From Pseudoduganella violaceinigra DSM 15887 (lineage in GTDB: Bacteria > Pseudomonadota > Gammaproteobacteria > Burkholderiales > Burkholderiaceae_D): a DNA stretch of 64,000 nt. Position 1 is the stretch's first letter; each line of letters begins with the position of its first letter. The position numbers and the translations under genes were made by a program. Shown here piece by piece: positions 45,606 through 52,572 of the stretch. The stretch covers positions 186,001-250,000 of the forward strand of contig NZ_AUDI01000015.1 of the NCBI RefSeq assembly GCF_000425385.1, in the 5' to 3' direction. The notes under the pieces were generated by a model. That model saw only the letters and a program-made list of their open reading frames with translations. It searched no databases and was not told the origin of the DNA.

Positions 45606-45639
45606 GTTGTCCGGTTAGCCGGTCCTCCGTTAGACCGGC
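45598..45639 (-). ncRNA. ANTAR-target dual-hairpin leader RNA (P1-P2)
   Basis: P1 (45639-45618) pairs GCCGGTCT with GGACCGGC around the hexaloop AACGGA. P2 (45613-45598) pairs CGGAC with GTCCG around the hexaloop AACGGC. Both loops have A at position 1 and G at position 4, the defining ANTAR recognition pattern. P2 overlaps the terminator 5' arm. Transcription should start only a few bases before P1. NasT, encoded about 1.3 kb upstream, carries the ANTAR domain. The pattern is read directly; protein binding is inferred from NasR/NasT precedents. Confidence 0.88.
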
Positions 45640-45654
45640 GCTTTAACGATGCTT

Positions 45655-45670
45655 TGCAAGACCCGTGCCA
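45655..45670 (-). promoter_or_regulatory. Sigma-54 promoter of the nitrate assimilation operon
   Basis: TGGCACGGGTCTTGCA on the minus strand is an exact match to TGGCACG-N4-TTGCW. The predicted start near 45644 puts the ANTAR hairpins at the very 5' end of the transcript. NtrC-type activation under nitrogen limitation is expected. Confidence 0.9.
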
Positions 45671-45739
45671 GCCATCCCAAGGGGGAAGAGCCCCTTGCGC
45701 GCGCCCTGGCGCCGCGAATTTCGCCATTTGACGGTGCGT

Positions 45740-45760
45740 TGCGCCCAAAATTGGTGCACC
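45740..45760. promoter_or_regulatory. Possible NtrC enhancer site
   Basis: TGCGCC-N7-GGTGCA, similar to the NtrC palindrome TGCACC-N5-GGTGCA but two bases longer in the spacer, about 80 bases upstream of the sigma-54 promoter where enhancers lie. The spacing mismatch makes it weak. Confidence 0.3.
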
Positions 45761-45775
45761 GCAATAGCGCACGCG

Positions 45776-46900
45776 CTACATCCTGATGTCGAACGACGCC
45801 GCATAGCGTTCAGGATCGCGGCCATCCCAGGTGGCGCCGTCCATGAACACGGAACTGCGCAGGGCGCTGTCGGGAATCTCCGTCCCGGTCATCTCCGCCG
45901 CCTCCTTGTACAGGGCGACCTGCTGCACCTTGAGCGCGGTGCCCAGGTAGTCCGGCGCGGCCTGCAGCAGGCCCCAGCGCCGCTGCTGCGTCATGAACCA
46001 CATGCCGTCCGATAGATAGGGGAAGTTGGCCGCGCCCTCCAGGTGGAAGCGCATGCTGTGCGCATCCACCCAGCTGTGCCCCATGCCGTCTTCATAGTGG
46101 CCGAGAATGCGCTGCCAGATCACGTCCTTGCCCGTGTTGACGTATTGGACGGCGGAGATGATCTCGGCCATCGCCATGCGGTTGGCGTCGCTGGCGTCGA
46201 TCCAGCGCCCCGCTTCCAGCACAGCGGCGATCAGCGCTCGGGCAGTGCTGGGATGGCTCCGGGTGAAATCGGCGGTGGCGGCCAGCACCTTTTCCGGATG
46301 GTCGGGCCAGATCTGCTGGCTGGTGGCGATGGTGACGCCGACGCCGTCCATCAGCGCGCGATGATTCCACGGCTCGCCGACGCAAAAGCCATCGATATGG
46401 CCGCCCGCCAGGCTGGCCGCCATCTGCGAAGGCGGCACGGTGATCACGCGCGCTTCGCGCAAGGGATGCACGCCATGCGCGGCCAGCCAGTAATACAGCC
46501 ACATGGCGTGCGTTCCGGTCGGGAAGGTATGCGCCCAGCGCAGCTCGCGCCGGTGCGACAGCGCGGCAACGGCGGGGCCATCGCACGCGCCCTCGTCCGC
46601 CAAACGGCGCGCGAGGGTGATGGCCTGTCCATTGCGGTTCAGGTTCATCAGAACAGCCATATCGCGCCGGGCCGACCCCACCCCAAGATGGGTTGCATAA
46701 ACAAGCCCGTACAGTGCATGGGCAGCATCGAGTTCGCCGGTCAGCAGCTTGTCTCGCACACCGGCCCAGGAAGTCTCCTTGCTCAAGACGATGCGGATGC
46801 CATGCTTGCGGTCCAGCCCCAGGACGGACGCCATTACCAGCGAGGCGCAGTCCGTGAGCGGATTGAAGCCCACTCTAACGATGTCTTTTTCAATCTGCAT
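45776..46900 (-). CDS. nasS: Nitrate sensor NasS (NrtA/CmpA-like)
   Basis: A 374-residue periplasmic-binding-protein-like sensor without a signal peptide (starts MQIEKDIVRVGFNPLTDC), so cytoplasmic. It has CmpA/NrtA family features: KLLTGELDAAHALYG, PTGTHAMWLYYWLAAHGV, GHIDGFCVGEPWN. Known NasS proteins bind NasT and release it when nitrate or nitrite is present, allowing antitermination. It lies 36 bases after nasT and directly before the sigma-54/ANTAR leader. An ABC transporter component is the alternative, but there is no permease or ATPase gene and no signal sequence. Confidence 0.9.
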   Translation of the reverse strand: MQIEKDIVRVGFNPLTDCASLVMASVLGLDRKHGIRIVLSKETSWAGVRDKLLTGELDAAHALYGLVYATHLGVGSARRDMAVLMNLNRNGQAITLARRLADEGACDGPAVAALSHRRELRWAHTFPTGTHAMWLYYWLAAHGVHPLREARVITVPPSQMAASLAGGHIDGFCVGEPWNHRALMDGVGVTIATSQQIWPDHPEKVLAATADFTRSHPSTARALIAAVLEAGRWIDASDANRMAMAEIISAVQYVNTGKDVIWQRILGHYEDGMGHSWVDAHSMRFHLEGAANFPYLSDGMWFMTQQRRWGLLQAAPDYLGTALKVQQVALYKEAAEMTGTEIPDSALRSSVFMDGATWDGRDPERYAASFDIRM

Positions 46901-46936
46901 TCTTCACTCCTGCCCGGCTCGCACCACGACGGTGCG

Positions 46937-47530
46937 TCAGCCGAGCAAATCCTCCGCGTCCAGGATACGCTGGGCCAGCTCCCCCAGCTTCAGGTTCTTG
47001 TTCATGGCCATGCTACGCAATTTTTGGAATGCCTGCTCCTCGGTCAGTCCCTGGCGCGCCATGAAAATGCCCTTGGCGCGGTCGATCAGCTTGCGCTCGG
47101 CCAGCTTGAGGCGGGCGACTTCCAGTTCGTCCAGAAGCTTCTGTTCGCGCCTGAAGCGCGCCATGGCGACATTCAGCACGGGCTTGATGCGCTCCGGCTG
47201 CAAACCGGCCACCACATAGGCGGAAACCCCGGCCGCCATTGCGGCTTCCATGGAATCGGCCTTGTCGTCTTCTGTGAACATGACGATGGGGCGGCGTTCG
47301 TCGCGGGTGGCGATGACGATATGTTCGAGCACGTCACGCGCATCCGATTCGGCATCGACAATGATCATGTCGGGTTGCAGGCGAAGGATATGTTCCGCCA
47401 GGTGGAAGTCGGCCGCCAGCGAAGCCACCAGATCGTACCCGGCCTCCGCCAAACCGCTGCACAAGGCATGGGCACGCGCCTCACTTTCATGCGGCGGATG
47501 GATCAAAACGATGCGTAGATTGCGGCTCAT
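46937..47530 (-). CDS. nasT: ANTAR-domain antitermination regulator NasT
   Basis: A 197-residue protein. The N-terminal receiver-like domain begins MSRNLRIVLIHPP, with DMIIVDAESDARDVLEHI and VMFTEDDK, and lacks a clean phosphorylation pocket. A coiled linker follows (LLDELEVARLKLAERKLIDR). The C-terminal ANTAR domain (about 145-190) reads AKGIFMARQGLTEEQAFQKL...AMNKNLKLGELAQRIL. It binds dual-hairpin RNA and prevents terminator formation. Its target is the leader at 45549-45639. It is held inactive by NasS in the absence of nitrate (known in Azotobacter and Paracoccus). Confidence 0.94.
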   Translation of the reverse strand: MSRNLRIVLIHPPHESEARAHALCSGLAEAGYDLVASLAADFHLAEHILRLQPDMIIVDAESDARDVLEHIVIATRDERRPIVMFTEDDKADSMEAAMAAGVSAYVVAGLQPERIKPVLNVAMARFRREQKLLDELEVARLKLAERKLIDRAKGIFMARQGLTEEQAFQKLRSMAMNKNLKLGELAQRILDAEDLLG

Positions 47531-47560
47531 GCCTCCCCTGCAGCAAGAACCGCGCCAGCT

Positions 47561-48115
47561 TCAGTCCACGGCAACCTGCATGAGGCTGTGCTGGTCCCAG
47601 AACAATAGATCATCCGGCAGCCAGGAATGGCGATACAGGTGCTGTGGGCGCGTGGCGTGGGCATGCAGTTCCTGCAGCAGCTCCTTGCTTTCGGCATCGC
47701 TTGCCCCCACCACGCGCGTGGCTGCCGGGTCAGGCACCACGAGGGCACGGCGGCCCGTTTCCGGGTACAGGCGCACCAGCGGCAGCGCTCCGGCGGCGCC
47801 TTCCTGCAACACCCGCGCGCTATGGACGAGGCGCCGCAAGCCAAGAGTCAGCGTGTCGTACGCCATCTGCAGGTTGGAGAACAAGGCGGCTTCACCGTGC
47901 GGCGCCAGCGATTGCGCGGCCAGGCGATGGCCGGCATCGCGCTGCAAGCGCGGCGTGACCTGCTGGCCGCGGAAGACCAGCAAATGGTGATCGAGCAAGG
48001 CCGATTGCAGGCGGTCGGTATTGTTGTCGTCCCGGTCGTGCGCCAAGCTGAAGCCGATGACTTCCGCGCCGAGGGGCGCGTCGAGAATGCGGATGTCGAA
48101 ATGCGGCCAGTTCAT
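47561..48115 (-). pseudogene. Decayed TauD/TfdA-family dioxygenase
   Basis: A 184-residue frame with TauD landmarks: DIRILDAPLGAEVIGFSL at the N-terminus, LLDHHLLVFRGQQVTPRLQRDAG, LVRLYPETGRRALVV, SKELLQELHAHATRPQHLYRHSW and PDDLLFWDQHSLMQVAVD at the end. Functional members have about 280 residues with an HxD...H iron triad. Here the HxD segment between the FRGQ and YPETGR regions is missing and the C-terminus stops just where HxxxxxD should occur. An internal deletion plus truncation is the simplest reading, so no 2-oxoglutarate dioxygenase activity is expected. It is adjacent to nasT but unrelated to nitrate. Confidence 0.6.
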
Positions 48116-48200
48116 CCGAGCAGTCTAGGCGCCGCCACCCGCGTTGGAAACGAATTGTTTTTGATATTAATATGCGCTTTTCGCACAGCATAGGATCGGC

Positions 48201-48812
48201 ATGTACAACATCCCAAAGCTCCATCTCGCCCTGGCAGTCTTCGTCCTTGCCGCCCTGGCATGGTCCGGTATCGCGCCGTATGACCGCACCACCTGGTGGA
48301 TGGAAGTCGCTCCGGTGCTGATTGCCCTACCACTGATGGCGGCGACCTATCGCAGCTTTCGCCTGACGGACCTGCTGTATGTGCTGATCGCCATGCATTG
48401 CGTAATCCTGATGGTAGGCGGCGCGTATACCTATGCGCGCGTTCCACTTGGTTTCGACCTGCAGCACTGGTTCGGTCTATCGCGCAACCCTTACGACAAG
48501 ATCGGCCATTTTGCACAAGGATTTGTGCCGGCCATGGTGGCGCGCGAAGTCCTGCTGCGCAAGGGCTACCTCCCGCGCGGCAAGATGCTGGCCTTCATTG
48601 TGATTTGCATTGTGCTGGCGATCAGCGCGAGCTATGAGCTGATCGAATGGGGCGCCGCTGTGGCGATGGGCCAGGGGGCCGATGAATTCCTGGGGACCCA
48701 GGGTGACCCGTGGGATACCCAGTCGGACATGTTCATGGCCTTGATCGGCAGTGTGTGTGCCCTGCTATCGCTGACCGGCCTGCATGACCGGCAGTTGCAT
48801 GCGCGCGGATAA
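48201..48812 (+). CDS. DUF2238 inner-membrane protein (YjdF-like)
   Basis: Polytopic protein of 203 residues with about six helices. It is recognised by the conserved ARVPLGFDLQHWFGLSRNPYDKIGHFAQGFVPA segment and the GDPWDTQSDMFMALIGSV region of DUF2238. The paired acidic/aromatic residues (YELIEWGAAVAMGQGADEFLGTQGD) face the membrane surface. The function is unknown. The upstream 85 bases before the ATG hold a -10-like TTAATAT. The gene stands alone; the neighbours on both sides run on the other strand. Confidence 0.9.
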   Translation: MYNIPKLHLALAVFVLAALAWSGIAPYDRTTWWMEVAPVLIALPLMAATYRSFRLTDLLYVLIAMHCVILMVGGAYTYARVPLGFDLQHWFGLSRNPYDKIGHFAQGFVPAMVAREVLLRKGYLPRGKMLAFIVICIVLAISASYELIEWGAAVAMGQGADEFLGTQGDPWDTQSDMFMALIGSVCALLSLTGLHDRQLHARG

Positions 48813-48828
48813 CTAATACTCAAGTGAA

Positions 48829-48854
48829 CAGGGGCCAGCCAACACTGCCCCCTG
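48829..48854. repeat. Palindrome between convergent genes
   Basis: CAGGGGCCAG-CCAACA-CTGCCCCCTG: 10-base arms with one mismatch and no U-tract, between the DUF2238 stop and the chimeric pilin gene stop. Architecture (arms broken by one central mismatch) resembles the GGTCNGACCC repeats. It may act as a barrier or REP element. Confidence 0.5.
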
Positions 48855-48872
48855 TGACAACCGTTCCGATGC

Positions 48873-49607
48873 TTACAAGTGGAATGGATCGGCCGCGCTA
48901 TAGCGGCATTCCTTCGGCAGGACTGACTGGCGAATCTCGCCATGCAGGCAGCGCCAGGAAATATTTCCATCCTTGTCGGCGCTTGGCGACAGGTAGAAGG
49001 CCTTGCCCTGGAGGCCGCCGCGGCCCATCGTGATCTCAAGCTGGGCGGTATCCTGGTTCAAAACGATATTGGCAATCGCTTCCGGAAACTGGTTCGACAC
49101 GTCGGCAGCCGCCAGGTCGGCAGGCAGCGCGTGGTTTTCCTTGATGTAGTCGCCGACATTTGCCGCAACGCGTTGCGAGTACAGATACGCCTCATTGGTA
49201 CGTCCACGCCCCACATAGTCCGAATATGCAGGTATGGCGATAGCAGCTACGATACCAAGCCCCCCGAATCCCAGGACCAGACAGGCGGCCCAGATACTCC
49301 AGAGCCGCTGCACGCGGTTGAAGTGCTCAATGCTGTCCCAGCGCTTGTTTTGCCACGCCCATTCACGCCCCTTTACGCCGAGCACGATCGCCATGATGAA
49401 CCCCAGGTAGGGGAACAACGCCAGCAGCCCAATCCAGGTCCGATTGCCGATTGCCCAAATCCAGCTAAAGAAAAATGCTCCCCACGACCAGCCGGCCACC
49501 TCGGGCGGAGCTGGATAGAACTTGCCCATTCCCGATGTGTTTTCGCCATCTTCCACCTCATACGCCGCCAATGGCGCTGCGTAAAAGTTACCGGTCTCAT
49601 TTCCCAT
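48873..49607 (-). CDS. Chimeric membrane protein: DUF2628-like N-terminus plus PilA-like C-terminus
   Basis: A 244-residue protein joining two modules. Residues 40-90 (WSWGAFFFSWIWAIGNRTW ... GVKGREWAWQNKRW) form a DUF2628/DUF805-like double transmembrane region. Residues 105-135 read as a pilin N-terminal helix ([21 protein letters not shown]). The C-terminal part has pilin hallmarks: GLQGKAFYLSPSADKDGNISWRC then LPKECR, with Cys220 and Cys234 placed like the major-pilin disulfide loop. It lacks the G/FTLIE prepilin cleavage site. So the pilin-like domain is probably displayed outside from a membrane anchor and not polymerised. Function unknown. It stands alone on the minus strand. Confidence 0.72.
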   Translation of the reverse strand: MGNETGNFYAAPLAAYEVEDGENTSGMGKFYPAPPEVAGWSWGAFFFSWIWAIGNRTWIGLLALFPYLGFIMAIVLGVKGREWAWQNKRWDSIEHFNRVQRLWSIWAACLVLGFGGLGIVAAIAIPAYSDYVGRGRTNEAYLYSQRVAANVGDYIKENHALPADLAAADVSNQFPEAIANIVLNQDTAQLEITMGRGGLQGKAFYLSPSADKDGNISWRCLHGEIRQSVLPKECRYSAADPFHL

Positions 49608-49671
49608 GATGTTCCTGCGCAGTTAAAAATAGATCGCCACAATAGCAACCAATTGCCGCAAAAACAATCAA

Positions 49672-50262
49672 TTAGAGGAAACGCTTGGCTTCCAGCAAGG
49701 CGTCGACAATGGCCTGGCGAGCCGCAGCTCGTGCTTCGCTGTCGGGTAGGCGCAGGGCGTATGCCGGGTGGTAGGTGGCGACTATCCAGCGGCCATTCCG
49801 TTCGACCGGCTGGTCCATGTAATCTTTCAATGCGGCGCTGCTGTTTTGCAGGACGGATTTCAAGGCCGTCGCGCCAAGGGCTACGACTACGACGGGCGCC
49901 ACGCTCTCCAGCTCGGCCTCGAGCCAGTAATGGCAAGCCGCGACCTCCTTCTGTGCAGGAGTCTTGTGCATGCGCCGCTTGCCGCGCAGCTCCCATTTGA
50001 AATGCTTGACGGCGTTGGTGACGTAGACTTCGCGCCGATCGATACCGGCAGCTTCCAAGGCGTCGTCAAGCAGCGCGCCAGCTGGGCCGACGAAGGGTTT
50101 TCCGGCCAGATCTTCCTGGTCGCCGGGCTGCTCGCCCACCAGCATCAGCTTCACATGGCGCGCGCCTTGCCCGCCTACCGGCTGGGTGGCATTGCGCCAC
50201 AAATCGCAGCGGCGGCACTCGTCCAGCGTGGCTGGGTGTTGCGCGTCCGGCTTTTCTTTCAT
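49672..50262 (-). CDS. udgX: UdgX-type uracil-DNA glycosylase
   Basis: A 196-residue family 4-like uracil-DNA glycosylase with UdgX hallmarks: LVGEQPGDQEDLAGKPFVGPAG (active-site GEQPG), and the loop NAVKHFKWELRGKRRMHKTP, in which H99 within KRRMH is the residue that in mycobacterial UdgX attacks the sugar and crosslinks to DNA. Fe-S ligand cysteines C16, C19 and C110 are visible; NAVKH has His where canonical family 4 has Cys, as in UdgX. C-terminal motif ATYHPAYAL. Distinct from Ung-type repair; covalent uracil capture is the known chemistry. There is no operon partner. Confidence 0.88.
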   Translation of the reverse strand: MKEKPDAQHPATLDECRRCDLWRNATQPVGGQGARHVKLMLVGEQPGDQEDLAGKPFVGPAGALLDDALEAAGIDRREVYVTNAVKHFKWELRGKRRMHKTPAQKEVAACHYWLEAELESVAPVVVVALGATALKSVLQNSSAALKDYMDQPVERNGRWIVATYHPAYALRLPDSEARAAARQAIVDALLEAKRFL

Positions 50263-50364
50263 CCGACCATTGTACGAAGCACCGGGCCAGGTGGCGCACG
50301 ATGTGCAGGATGACTCCCCGCGCCGCCGTGCTACATTGCGGGATTCTGCATTCCTGGAGCATTC

Positions 50365-51372
50365 ATGTTCAGCCTGAAGACGAGCGGAGAACTCCGCACA
50401 GCATTCTCGATTCCTTCATGGGTGGAAGAATCGGACACCATGCTTTTGCACGCTGGCGACCTTCATCTCGATGGCGACCTTGCACTGGACTGGAATGCCG
50501 GCTGGGACGATGGCGCCATCATCTCCCTACCAGCCGTAACAGCGACGGCAGGCGGTAAAAGTATCCGCGGTTTATGCATTGACGGAAGCTTGCACATCAG
50601 CGGCGCGCTGATCAACGCCGATGGCGATTCCGCCCCGCTGCTGCTGGTCTCCGGCGCATTACACGCGCGGCAGGCCAGTTGCGGCGGCGCCTACATCAGG
50701 GTGGGCGGCGACCTTGTGGTGGAAGAGGTGGTATATGCCCACTACAACCACGGTGAACTGATCGTCCATGGCGAGATCATTGCCCAGGCCTTGGTCAATG
50801 ACGACCATGCCGTTGACCAGCGTGGGAAGCAGGGCCGCAGCAAGCATCTCTACATCGACATGTCCCAATGCCGCGATGCCGATGACGACAAGCGCCTGCC
50901 CGCCCCGCTCAAGAAACTGCTGAAGAATACGCCCTTGTCCCTGGACGTAGTGCTGGAGGGCTTGCGGCAGGGGCGCAAGCTATCCACCTTGGAGACACCG
51001 CAGACAAAGGAAGAATGGCGCGACGTAGTGTGGCGCGATTTCACCCGCGTCGCCAAACTGCCGAAGGAACTACGCAACGAAGACATGTACCTGATGCTGC
51101 TCGCACCGGAGTGTCCCCTGCAACGCGCCGAAGTGCATGAACTGCTGGCTAAAATCCCGGCCAGGCAACTGACCGCGCCGGTGCGCCTGGCTGCATTCAA
51201 GCTGTCTCCAAAGAGCCTGCTGCAATTGCCGATGCAGTTCGACTTGCAGCGGGAATACGAGGACTGCTTCCTCGCGCTGGACAAGCCGCAGCTTTTGGCT
51301 GCGGAGATACCGTCGCAGTTCATGAGCCCGGCCATGAGCCGGCACTTGTCCGCGCGCGACGCCACCACCTGA
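50365..51372 (+). CDS. Unknown protein with predicted beta-helix N-terminus
   Basis: I do not recognise a named family. The 335-residue product has an N-terminal region (about 25-145) of short repeated beta strands: LLHAGDLHLDGDLALDW, IRGLCIDGSLHISGALIN, PLLLVSGALHARQASCGGAYIRVGGDLVVEE, ELIVHGEIIAQALV. These look like a right-handed parallel beta-helix. The C-terminal half is alpha-helical and charged. There is no signal peptide or membrane helix, so it is cytoplasmic or secreted by a dedicated system. It faces the propeller/TIGR02270-like genes convergently. A structural or effector-accessory role is conceivable but unproven. Confidence 0.6.
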   Translation: MFSLKTSGELRTAFSIPSWVEESDTMLLHAGDLHLDGDLALDWNAGWDDGAIISLPAVTATAGGKSIRGLCIDGSLHISGALINADGDSAPLLLVSGALHARQASCGGAYIRVGGDLVVEEVVYAHYNHGELIVHGEIIAQALVNDDHAVDQRGKQGRSKHLYIDMSQCRDADDDKRLPAPLKKLLKNTPLSLDVVLEGLRQGRKLSTLETPQTKEEWRDVVWRDFTRVAKLPKELRNEDMYLMLLAPECPLQRAEVHELLAKIPARQLTAPVRLAAFKLSPKSLLQLPMQFDLQREYEDCFLALDKPQLLAAEIPSQFMSPAMSRHLSARDATT

Positions 51373-51392
51373 CCGGCGCGGCATCAAGCCAG

Positions 51393-51710
51393 CTAATTTT
51401 CCTTCACCAGATTTTTCCAGACGCCCGGGTCGGCCAGGTCGCCGCCCGGACCGGCTTGCGCAAAGCGCCATCTCCAGCGCTGCAGCCCGGCGAGAACCTG
51501 TTGCAAACCATCGGTCGACGCTACCGACAGTCCTTCCAGGTGCACATCAAGCATACGGCTGAAATGCGCATATTTTTCAAGCCCCAGCTGCGACCAGTAG
51601 AAGGGCACTTCCTCGGCCTGACGCACGAGCAGCGGAGTATGCTGACAGATTGACCGATCATCTACATCATTCGAAATATGGCGCCACCATTCTTCGCCAT
51701 GCGCTGCCAT
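51393..51710 (-). pseudogene. Truncated TIGR02270-like protein
   Basis: A frame of about 105 residues containing CQHTPLLVRQAEEVPFYWSQL and HFSRMLDVHLEGLSVASTDGLQQVL. These resemble the first 90 residues of TIGR02270/HEAT-repeat proteins found with type VI secretion genes (pattern xHAxxAAFLW...LDERVxAHLDGLRVAG). Those run to 300 or more residues, but here the frame stops after about 100 (VWKNLVKEN). The start is uncertain; it lies inside the propeller gene. It is either a relic or a short stand-alone domain. The similarity is by eye. Confidence 0.4.
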
Positions 51711-52572
51711 CGAAAGCCATGACATATTCGAGGCTTGCAATGGCAAGCAGCCCGTCGTGGGCATCCATATGCCCAGACATCGGCACGCGCTCGCCCTGGT
51801 GCGTCACAGGTTCCAGCTCGTTGCCGTTCCAGGTGCAGAATTGGTAGTCGGAGGCCAACCAGAGCCGATCCTGGAACCGTAGCACATCGTTCCACATGAT
51901 GCTTGAGCCACCCTGATAGATGCGCGTCCAGGTCGATTTCCGCCCCACCCACAGGCTGCCGCCCTCGCCCGAGATGTACACGTTGCCGTCGCCCGCGCAG
52001 GTAACGGTGGCCAGCTGTACGTGGCTTGGGAAGCCCATTTGCCTCCACGATACGCCATCGAACTGCCAGACATCGCCATGGCCGCCGACCGCATACATGT
52101 CCGACTCGGAAAATGCGTCGATGTCGCAGAAGCCCTGCTTGTTGGTGGACTCCACTTTGGGCAAACCGCTTTGCATCGCCTGCCATTGGCCGACGCCCGT
52201 ACGCTTGTAGATGGAGCGGCCGGCGCCGACGGCGTAGGTAAAGCCATTGATGCACTTCAGCTTCTCGGGGTGCGGCCATTTGCCGGGGGCGATATGCTCC
52301 ATCGGCCCGTTGCCGCCGCCAAGCGGCCAGGCATCGCCGTCCATGTTCTTTGCCGCCACCAGGCCGCCCGGGCGAGGAAAGGGCGCGCGCGACACGCCCA
52401 CCACCGGCAACGCCATGCCCGTCAACAGCTGCTCGCCGACATGCTGGCGAACGCCGTCGACCACGCGCGACGTTTCATCCAGATAGATCGCAACCAGCCT
52501 GGTAGGCCATGTCTCGCGGTCGATGAATACGTTTGTGATTAATGCTGCAGGCAACATCCCTCCCGCCCTCAT
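51667..52572 (-). CDS. Beta-propeller-like protein of unknown function
   Basis: A 301-residue protein with no signal peptide. From about residue 95 it shows repeated four-strand units ending in W/G-rich turns: TYAVGAGRSIYKRTGVGQWQ, DMYAVGGHGDVWQFDGVSWRQ, NVYISGEGGSLWVGRKSTWTRI, RLWLASDYQFCTWNGNELE. This is typical of WD/YVTN-like propellers. The N-terminal 90 residues are distinct. The ATG overlaps the monooxygenase stop (ATGA), so the two may be co-translated, although roles need not be linked. The truncated TIGR02270-like frame begins inside its 3' end. Protein-protein contact is the only safe inference. Confidence 0.65.
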   Translation of the reverse strand: MRAGGMLPAALITNVFIDRETWPTRLVAIYLDETSRVVDGVRQHVGEQLLTGMALPVVGVSRAPFPRPGGLVAAKNMDGDAWPLGGGNGPMEHIAPGKWPHPEKLKCINGFTYAVGAGRSIYKRTGVGQWQAMQSGLPKVESTNKQGFCDIDAFSESDMYAVGGHGDVWQFDGVSWRQMGFPSHVQLATVTCAGDGNVYISGEGGSLWVGRKSTWTRIYQGGSSIMWNDVLRFQDRLWLASDYQFCTWNGNELEPVTHQGERVPMSGHMDAHDGLLAIASLEYVMAFDGSAWRRMVAPYFE

